Shown piece after piece: positions 36,328-46,417 of a stretch of DNA of 64,000 nucleotides. Source of the stretch: Manihot esculenta (lineage: Eukaryota > Streptophyta > Magnoliopsida > Malpighiales > Euphorbiaceae); contig NC_035162.2 of NCBI RefSeq assembly GCF_001659605.2, positions 6,095,248 to 6,159,247 of the forward strand, written 5' to 3'. Position 1 is the first letter of the stretch, and every line of letters begins with the position of its first letter. A model generated the notes under the pieces. It ran no database searches and was not told the origin of the DNA. It was given only the letters and a program-made list of their open reading frames with translations. Made by a program: the position numbers and the translations under genes.

Positions 36328-38594
36328 TGTAATACCCGGCTAGATTCAGACATCGGAATTCCTACCGTCCGGGGGAGTTCGAGGATGTCAGAGGTTTCTA
36401 GAAGGGTAAGAGAAAGGTTTTCTAAAATGTTTTTAAGTGTTTGAAAGGTTTTGAATCAAACCGGATTGATTTTTGAAGAGAAAAGGCTTTGGAGACAAAG
36501 GCCAGGTTCGGCCCCCGAATGTTAAGTTCGGCCGCCGAAAGTGCCCAATGTTCGGCCCCCGAAGGTTAAGTTCGGCCCCCGAAGGTTGCATGGTTTTGCA
36601 TGCGATTCGGCAGCCGAACCTGAGGCGGTTGCTCATCTATAAGGGCACCGAGTGGCAGAAAAAGGAGGAGGTTTCTTCTCTCCTTCTGACCTAGGTGAGG
36701 TCTTGATCTCCTTAAAGTATTTTCATGGTTTTTCTTCAAATCTTTCACGGTTTTAATGAGGTTTACCCTTGTTTTGAAGAGTTGTGAGCTTGAAACAAGG
36801 TTTTGGAGTTTGAAGCTTTTGAAGCTTGGTTTCTCCATATCTTTGAGTTTGGATCATCTCAGCCTTTGTTCTTCAAGAGGTAAGTGTTGATCCATGGTTC
36901 TTATGATGTTTTTATGAGTTTTGTAAAGGGAAAAGGGAGCTAGGCATGAGTTTGCATGAGATGTGCATCATAGGGTTTATGAATCCTCTATGTTTGATGT
37001 GTGTCTTGTGAGCTTGTTTGTTGGAGTTTAAAGTTATTTGAAGCTCCCTTAGGCTTGTTGAAGTGTTTATGCATGTTTTAGAAGGGTTAAATGCATGTGT
37101 TGAGGTCTGAACAGGTGATGGAGGGACTGGCAGGCGTCCTTGTGCACGAAACTGAGTTCTGGCTAAACTCAGGTTCGGCCCCCGAAAGTCCAAGTTAGGC
37201 CGCCGAACATGCCTGACTTTCGTCTCTGGAGGAGACATTCGGCCGCCGAAGGTGCTGCCGAAGGTGCCCTGTCCAGCCTTCCTTTGCTTGTTTTGCATGC
37301 ATGTTTTGTGATGTTTTAGAGGGTTTTTGGAGAGATGTTCATAGTTATGTTAGAGTATGTTTGGTACCTCATTTACGTCCATCTGTGTAGGATTGGACCG
37401 AGGAACCGAGGAGGCTCCAGAGTTAGAGTTGGCCCAGAGTTAGCCAGCATTGGCTAGAGGTGAGTGGAACTACACTAAATATTTGATCTGAAATGACACG
37501 ATTCTAGCATGATCCATGCATCATAAACTGCCATGTTATGTATTAGGTTGTGTTGCATTAGAATTCACGAATATGATGCATTGCATATGTTGTTGTTCCT
37601 GTGGATGAATGTTGGATGATCCTTAGCCCTTGACAGAGAGCAGATACAGAGTTATGGCATGAGATAGCCATACCAGGTCGCCCCTGGATAGTCCAGGTCG
37701 CTCCTGGTACTATGAGTGAGACAGCTGGGCTGTCAAATCAGAGTTAAGTGTAGACCAGGTGAGACCTCGTCTCCTTGGCACAGTTGGTCATGTTATGATA
37801 TCAGAGAGATAAGTGTAGACCAGGTGATGACATAGTCTCCTTGGCACAGTTGGCATTATTATAACATGTAGTTAAGGGTTATTGGAGACAAATTCATCCT
37901 TGAGATGATATGTTTGTGATGTGATGCATTTCATGAGAGCATGTAATGAATGAACTGTTTTTATTGTTCCTCCTCACTGGGCTCTAGAGCTCATCCCACT
38001 CCCTTAACCCCAGTTTTGCAGGTTCTGAGATAACTATGGGAAGTCAAAGTCAGCAAGAGTACAGAGGAAAGTTATGCATGAATGTATGTTTGTAATAGCA
38101 TAGTGGACATGATGTAATTAAAAGATTAGTTGTAATGTAATGTATAGATATGTACTGTCGTATACTGGATAGACTTGTGCTTTTCCTAGTATCCTTGCTA
38201 TAGTATGATGTATGATTAATCCCTTGTACATGAATCCTGTTTTACGTTTCTTGATGAGAAATGTGTGAGTTAGGCTTAATGTATGGCTTTGATGTGATAC
38301 CAGTGGATTGTGTTACAGAGTAAAAGGGTTTCAATCCCTTGATCCACAGCAGATAGTAGTCCCTGGTATAGGCCCTGAGGGCCATTTCAGATTGCTATAT
38401 CTGAGTAGCAGTAGTTAAGCCTACAAAGTTTTACAGGATTGTTAAGTATCTTTGTATCATGTATGGGATTTATCAGGTACACAGAGAGTATAGTCGGCTT
38501 GCTACGGGTCCCGGCGGCCTTAAGCCGATCTGGATCCTAGTGCCAGTGATGGTTCGGACCGTTACTGAGTGGTACCGGTTTCCGGGTCGTTACA
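36328..38594 (+). repeat. 5' LTR of element D
   Basis: TGTAATACCC...TCGTTACA. Palindromes near 36507-36620 lie before a weak TATA (CTATAAGGG at about 36637). The donor GTAAGT follows TTCAAGAG at 36880, the acceptor TGTGTAG ends at 37390, the donor GTGAGTGG is at 37460 and the acceptor TTTTGCAG ends at 38021. Short repeats with GTGTAGACCAGGTGA lie at about 37668-37850. Confidence 0.92.
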
Positions 38595-38597
38595 GAT

Positions 38598-38609
38598 TGG
38601 TATCAGAGC
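38598..38609 (+). promoter_or_regulatory. Primer binding site of element D
   Basis: TGGTATCAGAGC, three bases after the LTR end. Confidence 0.92.
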
Positions 38610-38700
38610 ATAGGGCCTCAAGAGTACGGTGTGTTGGGATAGCCCACATCGGAAAGAGGTGTTGTCTTGTATAGGAAGGAAAGCACAATAAGTTAAACTC

Positions 38701-38734
38701 ATGTCCACTAGGATAGGATGTGGAGTCCTGTCTT
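38701..38734 (+). promoter_or_regulatory. Conserved untranslated block of element D
   Basis: ATGTCCACTAGGATAGGATG plus GAGTCCTGTC, as in A, B, E and F. Its retention in an element that lost pol fits a cis-acting role in RNA packaging or priming. Confidence 0.5.
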
Positions 38735-38866
38735 GTATGCTGATGTGAAATGCCATGATGAGTTGCATGTTTAATGATATGTGCTTTATATGTGTTGTGG
38801 ATTCATGTATTTTCACATGGATCATTTGATGATATTGTGTGTGATGTTGTGCTTTTCAGAGGCAGG

Positions 38867-40285
38867 ATGAGAGGAACTCGTCGATCTGTTAGATTGACAG
38901 GAGCTCCGCCGGAGGATGAGGACATGGATGCTCATCTCCCCATTCTGCAAAGGGCAACATCAGATAGTATAAGCAGAGGAGAAGGTACATCAAGGGACCC
39001 TAGAAGGTCTGTTGATGAGAGTAGAAGGGGAGTCGTGCAGAGTGGTATGTCAGGGTGTGTGAGAGGAATAGAGGAGGATAAGCAGAGTAGAGATGGTAGC
39101 TTTGGCAGGAGTAGGTTGGGAGGAGATATGGGTGAGTCCCAAGCAGGCACTCAGGCCTCGAGGTTTGTTCCACCTCAGTATCCACCCTACCAGTGGGGGG
39201 CAGAGTACCCGATGAGAGGTACATCAGAGTTTCCTCGATATAACCCATATCCCACCTTTATACCTTATCCTTCCTTTTACCCGTCATATCCACGGTATAC
39301 CATGTTTCCACCCTTCTTTTGTTACCCCGGGTCAGTAAACCCTAACCTAGGGCATGTTGCATCTCCTCCACCACCAGTAGAACCAGTAGCCCCAATTGTC
39401 CAAACACCCAAGCCGAGTTCACCTGGGGAAAGTATGGTGCAGATGACAGCTTATTTGAGGTTGGATGTTCCCAAATTTGAGACTGGTGATGACCCTGTTG
39501 AGTATCTTCGACTGGTCAAGATGATAACTGATGAGTTGGGAGCCAGTGAGAGTAGAGCCATTCAGATGGCAGGGAGCACATTGAATTGTGCGCAGGCAAG
39601 GGAATGGTTCACCCAGTATGTGGACCCGAGGGTAGAAAGCTTATCCTGGGAGCAGTTTACCACAGAGTTTGCAGGATGGGCTTGTCCAGATAGCTTAAGG
39701 GAGCGTAAAGAGAGTGCATGTGAGCAGCCAGGGCAGACAGAAAACATGAGTAGAGACCATGACCCAGAGAATAGTGACCGTTTCCCTTTGGGTGAGGCTG
39801 CTGCAAGAACTAAAAAGAAAGTGAGAGGCCTGAAAGGGTCAAAGAAAAGAGAGTTCTGGAATAGGGTAAAGTTTGGCATGGGTTTTCGTGAGGGTTCGAG
39901 TTCTGGTTGGGATAGTGCTAGATGTGCGACGTGTGGTAGGAGGCACAAAGGAGTCTGTCGGGCTGGGACAACAGCATGTTTCAGGTGCGGACAGGAGGGG
40001 CACATGGCACGAGAGTGTCCCACTATACTTGTGTCAGCACAATTCCCACAGACATCCTCAGACCATATCATTCCACCAGAAGCTCCAACCAGAGATAGCG
40101 AAAGGGGAGTAGTCCCTTCTTCAGGAGGTTCCTTAAGTGGAAGTCCGTTAGTTTCGGCTCGGATTTTCACCCAGGTTCAGCCAGAGACAGACACACCGAA
40201 CACAGTGGTGCCAGGTAAGCTCACTTTTGAGTGTTCTGCTGTGTGTATGGTTTTCTGGACACTAGTAGACTATCAGTTGATATGA
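38867..40285 (+). CDS. Truncated Gag of element D
   Basis: 472 residues from the ATG at 38867 (MRGTRRSVRL), just after an acceptor-like CTTTTCAG. It keeps the basic start, proline/tyrosine-rich region, the first half of the capsid-like domain (YLRLDVPKFETGDDPVEYL) and a CCHC knuckle ([15 protein letters not shown]). Compared with E, a stretch of about 80 residues of the capsid C-terminal part is missing between FAGWACPDS and the linker before the knuckle. The match ends at the start of protease, around 40258, where the frame runs into unrelated sequence. It may bind RNA, but the capsid deletion makes normal particle assembly doubtful. Confidence 0.85.
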   Translation: MRGTRRSVRLTGAPPEDEDMDAHLPILQRATSDSISRGEGTSRDPRRSVDESRRGVVQSGMSGCVRGIEEDKQSRDGSFGRSRLGGDMGESQAGTQASRFVPPQYPPYQWGAEYPMRGTSEFPRYNPYPTFIPYPSFYPSYPRYTMFPPFFCYPGSVNPNLGHVASPPPPVEPVAPIVQTPKPSSPGESMVQMTAYLRLDVPKFETGDDPVEYLRLVKMITDELGASESRAIQMAGSTLNCAQAREWFTQYVDPRVESLSWEQFTTEFAGWACPDSLRERKESACEQPGQTENMSRDHDPENSDRFPLGEAAARTKKKVRGLKGSKKREFWNRVKFGMGFREGSSSGWDSARCATCGRRHKGVCRAGTTACFRCGQEGHMARECPTILVSAQFPQTSSDHIIPPEAPTRDSERGVVPSSGGSLSGSPLVSARIFTQVQPETDTPNTVVPGKLTFECSAVCMVFWTLVDYQLI

Positions 40286-41600
40286 TAATAGTAAAGGGTA
40301 AGACAGTTAGATGGTCAGAGAGAACGAGTGCATTGTTAAAGTTTAGTGAGCCAGGAAAGAGCTTGAGAGCTAGAGCCGTGGATTTTATCCATCCAGCTAG
40401 AAAGAGTGATCTCTCATCTCTGAGTAGAGACCTTACGTATGTGAATAAGAAAGAAAGAGTAAGACCTAGAAGAGTAAGAAAAAGAAGAAAAGTAAGGAAG
40501 AGAAAAGTAAGCAAAGAAAAGAGTAAATGAGGTAGAATAAAGCAGAGAAAGAACAGAGTAGAATAACGTAAAGTAAGAAAGGTAGTCCCTATGCTCTGAT
40601 ACCAATTGTAACATCCTCTGGGCCCACAACAGTAGATATTGTCCGCTTTGGGAGAGCACCTTCGGCCCATCTTACCCCTCACGGATTTGTTTCTGAGGGT
40701 TCACGCAAGCGTCCTTCCCCTCAAAACGCGTCTACTGTGGTCTCTTGGGGCTTGCCCTTATAAGGCGTCCCCCCTCCTTACCTCTTTCCGATGTGGGATA
40801 CTTTTAATCCACCTCATAGGGCTTAGTACCACACACCCTGGAATGTTCCAGTATCGTTGTGAGAACCGAAGGATGAAACCTTGAGATGTTGTGTACTAGA
40901 TGAGTACCAGAGGTAAGGGGTAACACTGCTTAGCGATTTACTGGGAAAGGCAGATGAGATGTTAGCTGCCCTCAGGTAACAGTCGCTTATCAGTTTATCC
41001 AAGAGAGACGAGCTAAAGAGCTAAAGAGCTAAAGCGCTAGTCCAGTGTAATTCAAAGGATCAAAAGAGAACAGGTCAGGATAGAAACGAAGAAGAAAGGC
41101 AGGCAAGGATTAGAGTGGCGTAGCAAAAGTGTAGACTAGAATAGAGAAGCATGCCCCTTATCTACTAAGTGGTGTAGATAAAAGAACACGGCAGAGAGGC
41201 CAAGTTCTGTAATCTGAGTTCGGTTTTGGGGCATGTTTGTGTGACTCGTGGTATGTCACCATAGAGAAAGCTATAATCACGTCATCTAGCCGGTCCTGAG
41301 AGTTGTTGCTCCTCTGATCGGGTGAGTACAGAGAAGCAAAGGTGAGTGTAACCAGAGTAGTGTGCATAGAACTGAGAAAAGGTAAAAAGAAAGGGAAGTC
41401 AGTAGGTAGCAAAGAGAGTCAAGTGGACTATGTACAGACAGGAGTGATCAGTACTCTAGGTAGAGTGTGGACACAGATTAAGCAGTTAAGGGTCAGCAAA
41501 GTCAGACAGTATAGCCAACCCGGGAGTTTTACTCCAGGGGTATCTGTGTCTCTTCGTAGAGACCGATGGTAGGCTTTCTTCTTGTTTCCCTGTATGTTTA
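40260..41600. other. Unrelated internal insert of element D, with an LTR-plus-primer-site fragment
   Basis: Replaces pol. It begins with a frame (to about 40530) containing DLTYVN, reminiscent of the DLTYVE before the chromodomain in relatives, and then becomes purine-rich. At 40593-40604 a minus-strand TGGTATCAGAGC precedes an LTR-like terminus at 40607 (TGTAACATCC). So a second, minus-strand retroelement end is embedded here, followed by a moderately GC-rich stretch to about 40925. The rest has no clear gene. Confidence 0.6.
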
Positions 41601-41613
41601 TTGTTGTTGTTTT

Positions 41614-41650
41614 AACATTCGAGGACGAATGTTTTTAAAGGGGGGAAGAA
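41614..41650 (+). promoter_or_regulatory. Hairpin and polypurine tract of element D
   Basis: AACATTCG (41614-41621) pairs with CGAATGTT (41626-41633), followed by TTAAAGGGGGGAAGAA (41635-41650) touching the 3' LTR. Confidence 0.8.
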
Positions 41651-43917
41651 TGTAATACCCGGCTAGATTCAGACATCGGAATTCCTACCGTCCGGGGGAG
41701 TTCGAGGATGTCAGAGGTTTCTAGAAGGGTAAGAGAAAGGTTTTCTAAAATGTTTTTAAGTGTTTGAAAGGTTTTGAATCAAACCGGATTGATTTTTGAA
41801 GAGAAAAGGCTTTGGAGACAAAGGCCAGGTTCGGCCCCCGAATGTTAAGTTCGGCCGCCGAAAGTGCCCAATGTTCGGCCCCCGAAGGTTAAGTTCGGCC
41901 CCCGAAGGTTGCATGGTTTTGCATGCGATTCGGCAGCCGAACCTGAGGCGGTTGCTCATCTATAAGGGCACCGAGTGGCAGAAAAAGGAGGAGGTTTCTT
42001 CTCTCCTTCTGACCTAGGTGAGGTCTTGATCTCCTTAAAGTATTTTCATGGTTTTTCTTCAAATCTTTCACGGTTTTAATGAGGTTTACCCTTGTTTTGA
42101 AGAGTTGTGAGCTTGAAACAAGGTTTTGGAGTTTGAAGCTTTTGAAGCTTGGTTTCTCCATATCTTTGAGTTTGGATCATCTCAGCCTTTGTTCTTCAAG
42201 AGGTAAGTGTTGATCCATGGTTCTTATGATGTTTTTATGAGTTTTGTAAAGGGAAAAGGGAGCTAGGCATGAGTTTGCATGAGATGTGCATCATAGGGTT
42301 TATGAATCCTCTATGTTTGATGTGTGTCTTGTGAGCTTGTTTGTTGGAGTTTAAAGTTATTTGAAGCTCCCTTAGGCTTGTTGAAGTGTTTATGCATGTT
42401 TTAGAAGGGTTAAATGCATGTGTTGAGGTCTGAACAGGTGATGGAGGGACTGGCAGGCGTCCTTGTGCACGAAACTGAGTTCTGGCTAAACTCAGGTTCG
42501 GCCCCCGAAAGTCCAAGTTAGGCCGCCGAACATGCCTGACTTTCGTCTCTGGAGGAGACATTCGGCCGCCGAAGGTGCTGCCGAAGGTGCCCTGTCCAGC
42601 CTTCCTTTGCTTGTTTTGCATGCATGTTTTGTGATGTTTTAGAGGGTTTTTGGAGAGATGTTCATAGTTATGTTAGAGTATGTTTGGTACCTCATTTACG
42701 TCCATCTGTGTAGGATTGGACCGAGGAACCGAGGAGGCTCCAGAGTTAGAGTTGGCCCAGAGTTAGCCAGCATTGGCTAGAGGTGAGTGGAACTACACTA
42801 AATATTTGATCTGAAATGACACGATTCTAGCATGATCCATGCATCATAAACTGCCATGTTATGTATTAGGTTGTGTTGCATTAGAATTCACGAATATGAT
42901 GCATTGCATATGTTGTTGTTCCTGTGGATGAATGTTGGATGATCCTTAGCCCTTGACAGAGAGCAGATACAGAGTTATGGCATGAGATAGCCATACCAGG
43001 TCGCCCCTGGATAGTCCAGGTCGCTCCTGGTACTATGAGTGAGACAGCTGGGCTGTCAAATCAGAGTTAAGTGTAGACCAGGTGAGACCTCGTCTCCTTG
43101 GCACAGTTGGTCATGTTATGATATCAGAGAGATAAGTGTAGACCAGGTGATGACATAGTCTCCTTGGCACAGTTGGCATTATTATAACATGTAGTTAAGG
43201 GTTATTGGAGACAAATTCATCCTTGAGATGATATGTTTGTGATGTGATGCATTTCATGAGAGCATGTAATGAATGAACTGTTTTTATTGTTCCTCCTCAC
43301 TGGGCTCTAGAGCTCATCCCACTCCCTTAACCCCAGTTTTGCAGGTTCTGAGATAACTATGGGAAGTCAAAGTCAGCAAGAGTACAGAGGAAAGTTATGC
43401 ATGAATGTATGTTTGTAATAGCATAGTGGACATGATGTAATTAAAAGATTAGTTGTAATGTAATGTATAGATATGTACTGTCGTATACTGGATAGACTTG
43501 TGCTTTTCCTAGTATCCTTGCTATAGTATGATGTATGATTAATCCCTTGTACATGAATCCTGTTTTACGTTTCTTGATGAGAAATGTGTGAGTTAGGCTT
43601 AATGTATGGCTTTGATGTGATACCAGTGGATTGTGTTACAGAGTAAAAGGGTTTCAATCCCTTGATCCACAGCAGATAGTAGTCCCTGGTATAGGCCCTG
43701 AGGGCCATTTCAGATTGCTATATCTGAGTAGCAGTAGTTAAGCCTACAAAGTTTTACAGGATTGTTAAGTATCTTTGTATCATGTATGGGATTTATCAGG
43801 TACACAGAGAGTATAGTCGGCTTGCTACGGGTCCCGGCGGCCTTAAGCCGATCTGGATCCTAGTGCCAGTGATGGTTCGGACCGTTACTGAGTGGTACCG
43901 GTTTCCGGGTCGTTACA
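41651..43917 (+). repeat. 3' LTR of element D
   Basis: Same 2,267 bp as 36328-38594; no differences noticed. Confidence 0.93.
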
Positions 43918-44044
43918 CCTCTGTGGGATCTCATCAGTGCCCCCAAGGGGTGACATAACATACGTTGAGTTGGTTTACATAAACATCGTAAAAATCTCTA
44001 AGATCATGTGTTAAAGGGATAGCACAATCTATGGTCAAGCACAC
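43918..44044 (-). mobile_element. Element C LTR, fragment 2
   Basis: The C LTR continues between D and E. The first five bases are the D target duplication CCTCT and the last five (CACAC) that of E. The sequence matches the B LTR region around CTGTGGGATCTCA. Confidence 0.88.
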
Positions 44045-46195
44045 TGTAATACCCGGCTCGAGTCTGGCATCGGAATTCCTGTAGTCTGGTGGAATCTTGG
44101 GTGTCGGAACCCTCGAGAAGGGTAATGCATATGTTTTCCAAGGTATTTCCACTTGTTTTCATGTTTTGAAGTGTGAAAAGCATTGAGTTTTGAAAGAAAA
44201 GCAACAAGGGAGAAATGTAAAGGTTCGGCCGCCGAAGGTCACTTTCGGCCGCCGAACATTGCATGGTTGCGGCTTCACGTTCGGCTGCCGAAGGTGGTCT
44301 GGCCAGCCACCTATAAAAGGGCCAAAGGTCGGTGAGAGGAGGGTATTTTCTCCTCCACTTGCAGCCAGAGGTGAGTTTCAGCCTCTCCACGTTGACTTTC
44401 ATGTTTTTCATGATTTTCATCAAATCTTTCAAGAGTTTTAAGAGTTTTGGTGATTTATGAAGGGTTTGAGAAAAAGAAACAAGTTTTGAAGCTTGGAGCT
44501 TTGGAAGAGCTTTTCTTCATATCTCCACGTTAGGACCCTTCATCCTTACGTTGTGTAAGAGGTAAGTGAAGATCCTGAGCTTCTTTGATGATTTTGAAAG
44601 GTTTTATGCAGTTTGTATGGGTAGTATGCATGTTTAGGTTTAGGTGAGGTTTTTGGTGATTTGTGGTGTTCCAGCATGTGTAAGTGTTATGTGCTATGTT
44701 TGTTTGGGGTTTTAGGGTAGTTTGAGACCCCTTTGGGCATATCTATGTGTATATGCTAGTTGGGAGTAGTTGCTATGCATGTTTGTAGGTTTTTGGGCAA
44801 AGTTTGCATGAAACAGAGCAGGGTTCTGTCCTTCGGGCAAAACCAGGTTCGGCCGCCGAAGGAAGGTTCGGCCGCCGAACCCCTTGTGGAGGCAGTTTCG
44901 GCTGCCAAAGGTTGCCCCCGAAAGCTAGGCTTTCGGTTTAGAAAGAGCCTTTCGGCCGCCGAAAGAGGGAGTTCGGCCGCCGAAAGTGTGTGAGTTTCGT
45001 CTCTGGACGAGACCTTCGGCCGCCGAAGGTGCCGCCGAACATGCATGAGTTTCGTCTCTGGAGTGGGGTTTCGGCCGCCGAACCTGCCGCCGAAAGTGCC
45101 CTGTCCAGCTTTCTTTTGCATGTTTTATGTGATGGTTTTAGGATTGTTTAGAGGGGTTTTGGGGCGTTTCTTAGAGATGTTCTTGAGTGAGTTTGGTCCC
45201 TCATTTGAGTCCACCTGTGTAGGTACGGACCAGAGGAATCAGGGAAATCAGCAGTGAGTCCAGTGTCAGAACCTGCAGAGTCAGTGCAGAGATAACCAGG
45301 TGAGTGGAACTTAACGTAATGTTTTAATCTGAGAACTGAATATTTTATCATGCTTCATGCATCATGAATATGCTTTAGGGTGAGTGCATTAGTGTACACA
45401 AAGATGATGCATTGCATTTATCCTTGTACTTGGCATTGCTCCTTGTACATTGCTTATGTGAGACGGCACGGACTTCGTGAGGATTCATTAGCCCTCAGAG
45501 GAAGACCTGGAACAGCCCTACGGGGACCAGGCACAACAGAAAGACCTGGAACAGCCCTACGGGGACCAGGAACATGGTACATAGGTACCCCAGATTAGAT
45601 AGAGGGATTTTTGATCCGTCCGGCCGAGGTGATGTGCTTATATGTTGCATTCCATGAGAGCATGTTTTATCACCTGTTATTTTATTATTCTACTCACTGG
45701 GCTATCGTAGCTCATCCCTCTCCCCTAACTCCAGTTGTGCAGGTTCAGAGGTCAGAGAGAACTCAGCAGAGTACAGGAAGAGTACAGAGTTTTGTAATAG
45801 CTAGCGTGGACATGTCATTGTATAGAGATAGTGTATATGTATAGAATGGTGTTTGATTTATAAGACTTGTAATCCCTTTGTAGCGTCACATGATCAGTTT
45901 ATGTATGTTTCTTTATTGTTGTATGTTTATGAGCAAAACCAGGCTTAACATGATGAGTTTGATCCGCCTAGGGCCATGAGGAGCTCTAGTAGGGATTAGT
46001 AGAGAATAGAAAGATTGCATGCACAGGTTAAGCCTTGGAATGAAGAAAAGTTTTTTTGTTGTTACAGCAAATGTATGATCATGTATGGGATTTCACAGGT
46101 ATACAGACAGAATAGCAGGCTTACTACGGGTCCCGGCGACCTTAAGTCGATCTGGATCCTAGTGCCGGTGGCAGTTCGGTTTCCGGGCTGTTACA
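44045..46195 (+). repeat. 5' LTR of element E
   Basis: TGTAATACCC...CTGTTACA. Palindromes at 44224-44236, 44244-44256 and 44280-44292 precede TATAAAA (44312-44318). Splice-like sites: donor GTGAGT at 44371, acceptor TAG ending 44533, donor GTAAGT at 44562, acceptor TGTGTAG ending 45222, donor GTGAGTGG at 45300, acceptor GTGCAG ending 45742 and donor CAG|GTATAC at 46099. The second palindrome cluster (44848-45082) has six perfect copies. A two-unit 39-bp repeat lies at 45502-45570. Confidence 0.93.
44312..44318 (+). promoter_or_regulatory. TATA box of the element E promoter
   Basis: TATAAAA in the context GCCAGCCACCTATAAAAGGG. The context GGCCAGCCAC-TATAAAAGGG is conserved in A and B, and a shorter form (CCCTATAAAGG) is found in F. 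Transcription would start near 44343. Confidence 0.75.
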
Positions 46196-46198
46196 GAT

Positions 46199-46210
46199 TG
46201 GTATCAGAGC
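46199..46210 (+). promoter_or_regulatory. Primer binding site of element E
   Basis: TGGTATCAGAGC, three bases after the LTR end. Confidence 0.93.
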
Positions 46211-46290
46211 CCTAGGTTCACATGGTCGGACCTATAGAGAGAGAGTTGGGCTCAGAGAGAGGTTTAGTAGGTCAAGCACCATAGGAAAAA

Positions 46291-46320
46291 CATGTCCACT
46301 AGGATAGGATGTCAGTCCTG
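46291..46320 (+). promoter_or_regulatory. Conserved untranslated block of element E
   Basis: Begins ATGTCCACTAGGATAGGATG, as in the relatives, with a small deletion before CAGTCCTGTC. It lies between primer site and gag. Confidence 0.45.
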
Positions 46321-46417
46321 TCTATCTGCTGATGTGCCATGCCCTGAGTTATGCATGTGCATGTTTTTGATGTGTTGCTGATGTGTTATGTGATTTGTTG
46401 TTTGTCAGAGAGTGAAG

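Larger units (their letters stand above)
36328..43917 (+). mobile_element. Element D: gag-only, non-autonomous relative
   Basis: Bounded by CCTCT target duplications (36323-36327 and 43918-43922). Its 2,267-bp LTRs, 5,323 bp apart, appear identical on reading. The internal part is only 3,056 bp. It keeps the primer site (38598-38609), gag and polypurine tract (41635-41650), but has no RT, RNase H or integrase. In place of pol is unrelated sequence. Identical LTRs in an element lacking pol mean it was copied recently by enzymes from another element. Confidence 0.93.

Noticed and set aside
40607..40925. Cassandra-type element with 5S rRNA promoter in the D insert
   Set aside because: The LTR-like terminus and primer site are present, but I see no 5S internal promoter sequence.
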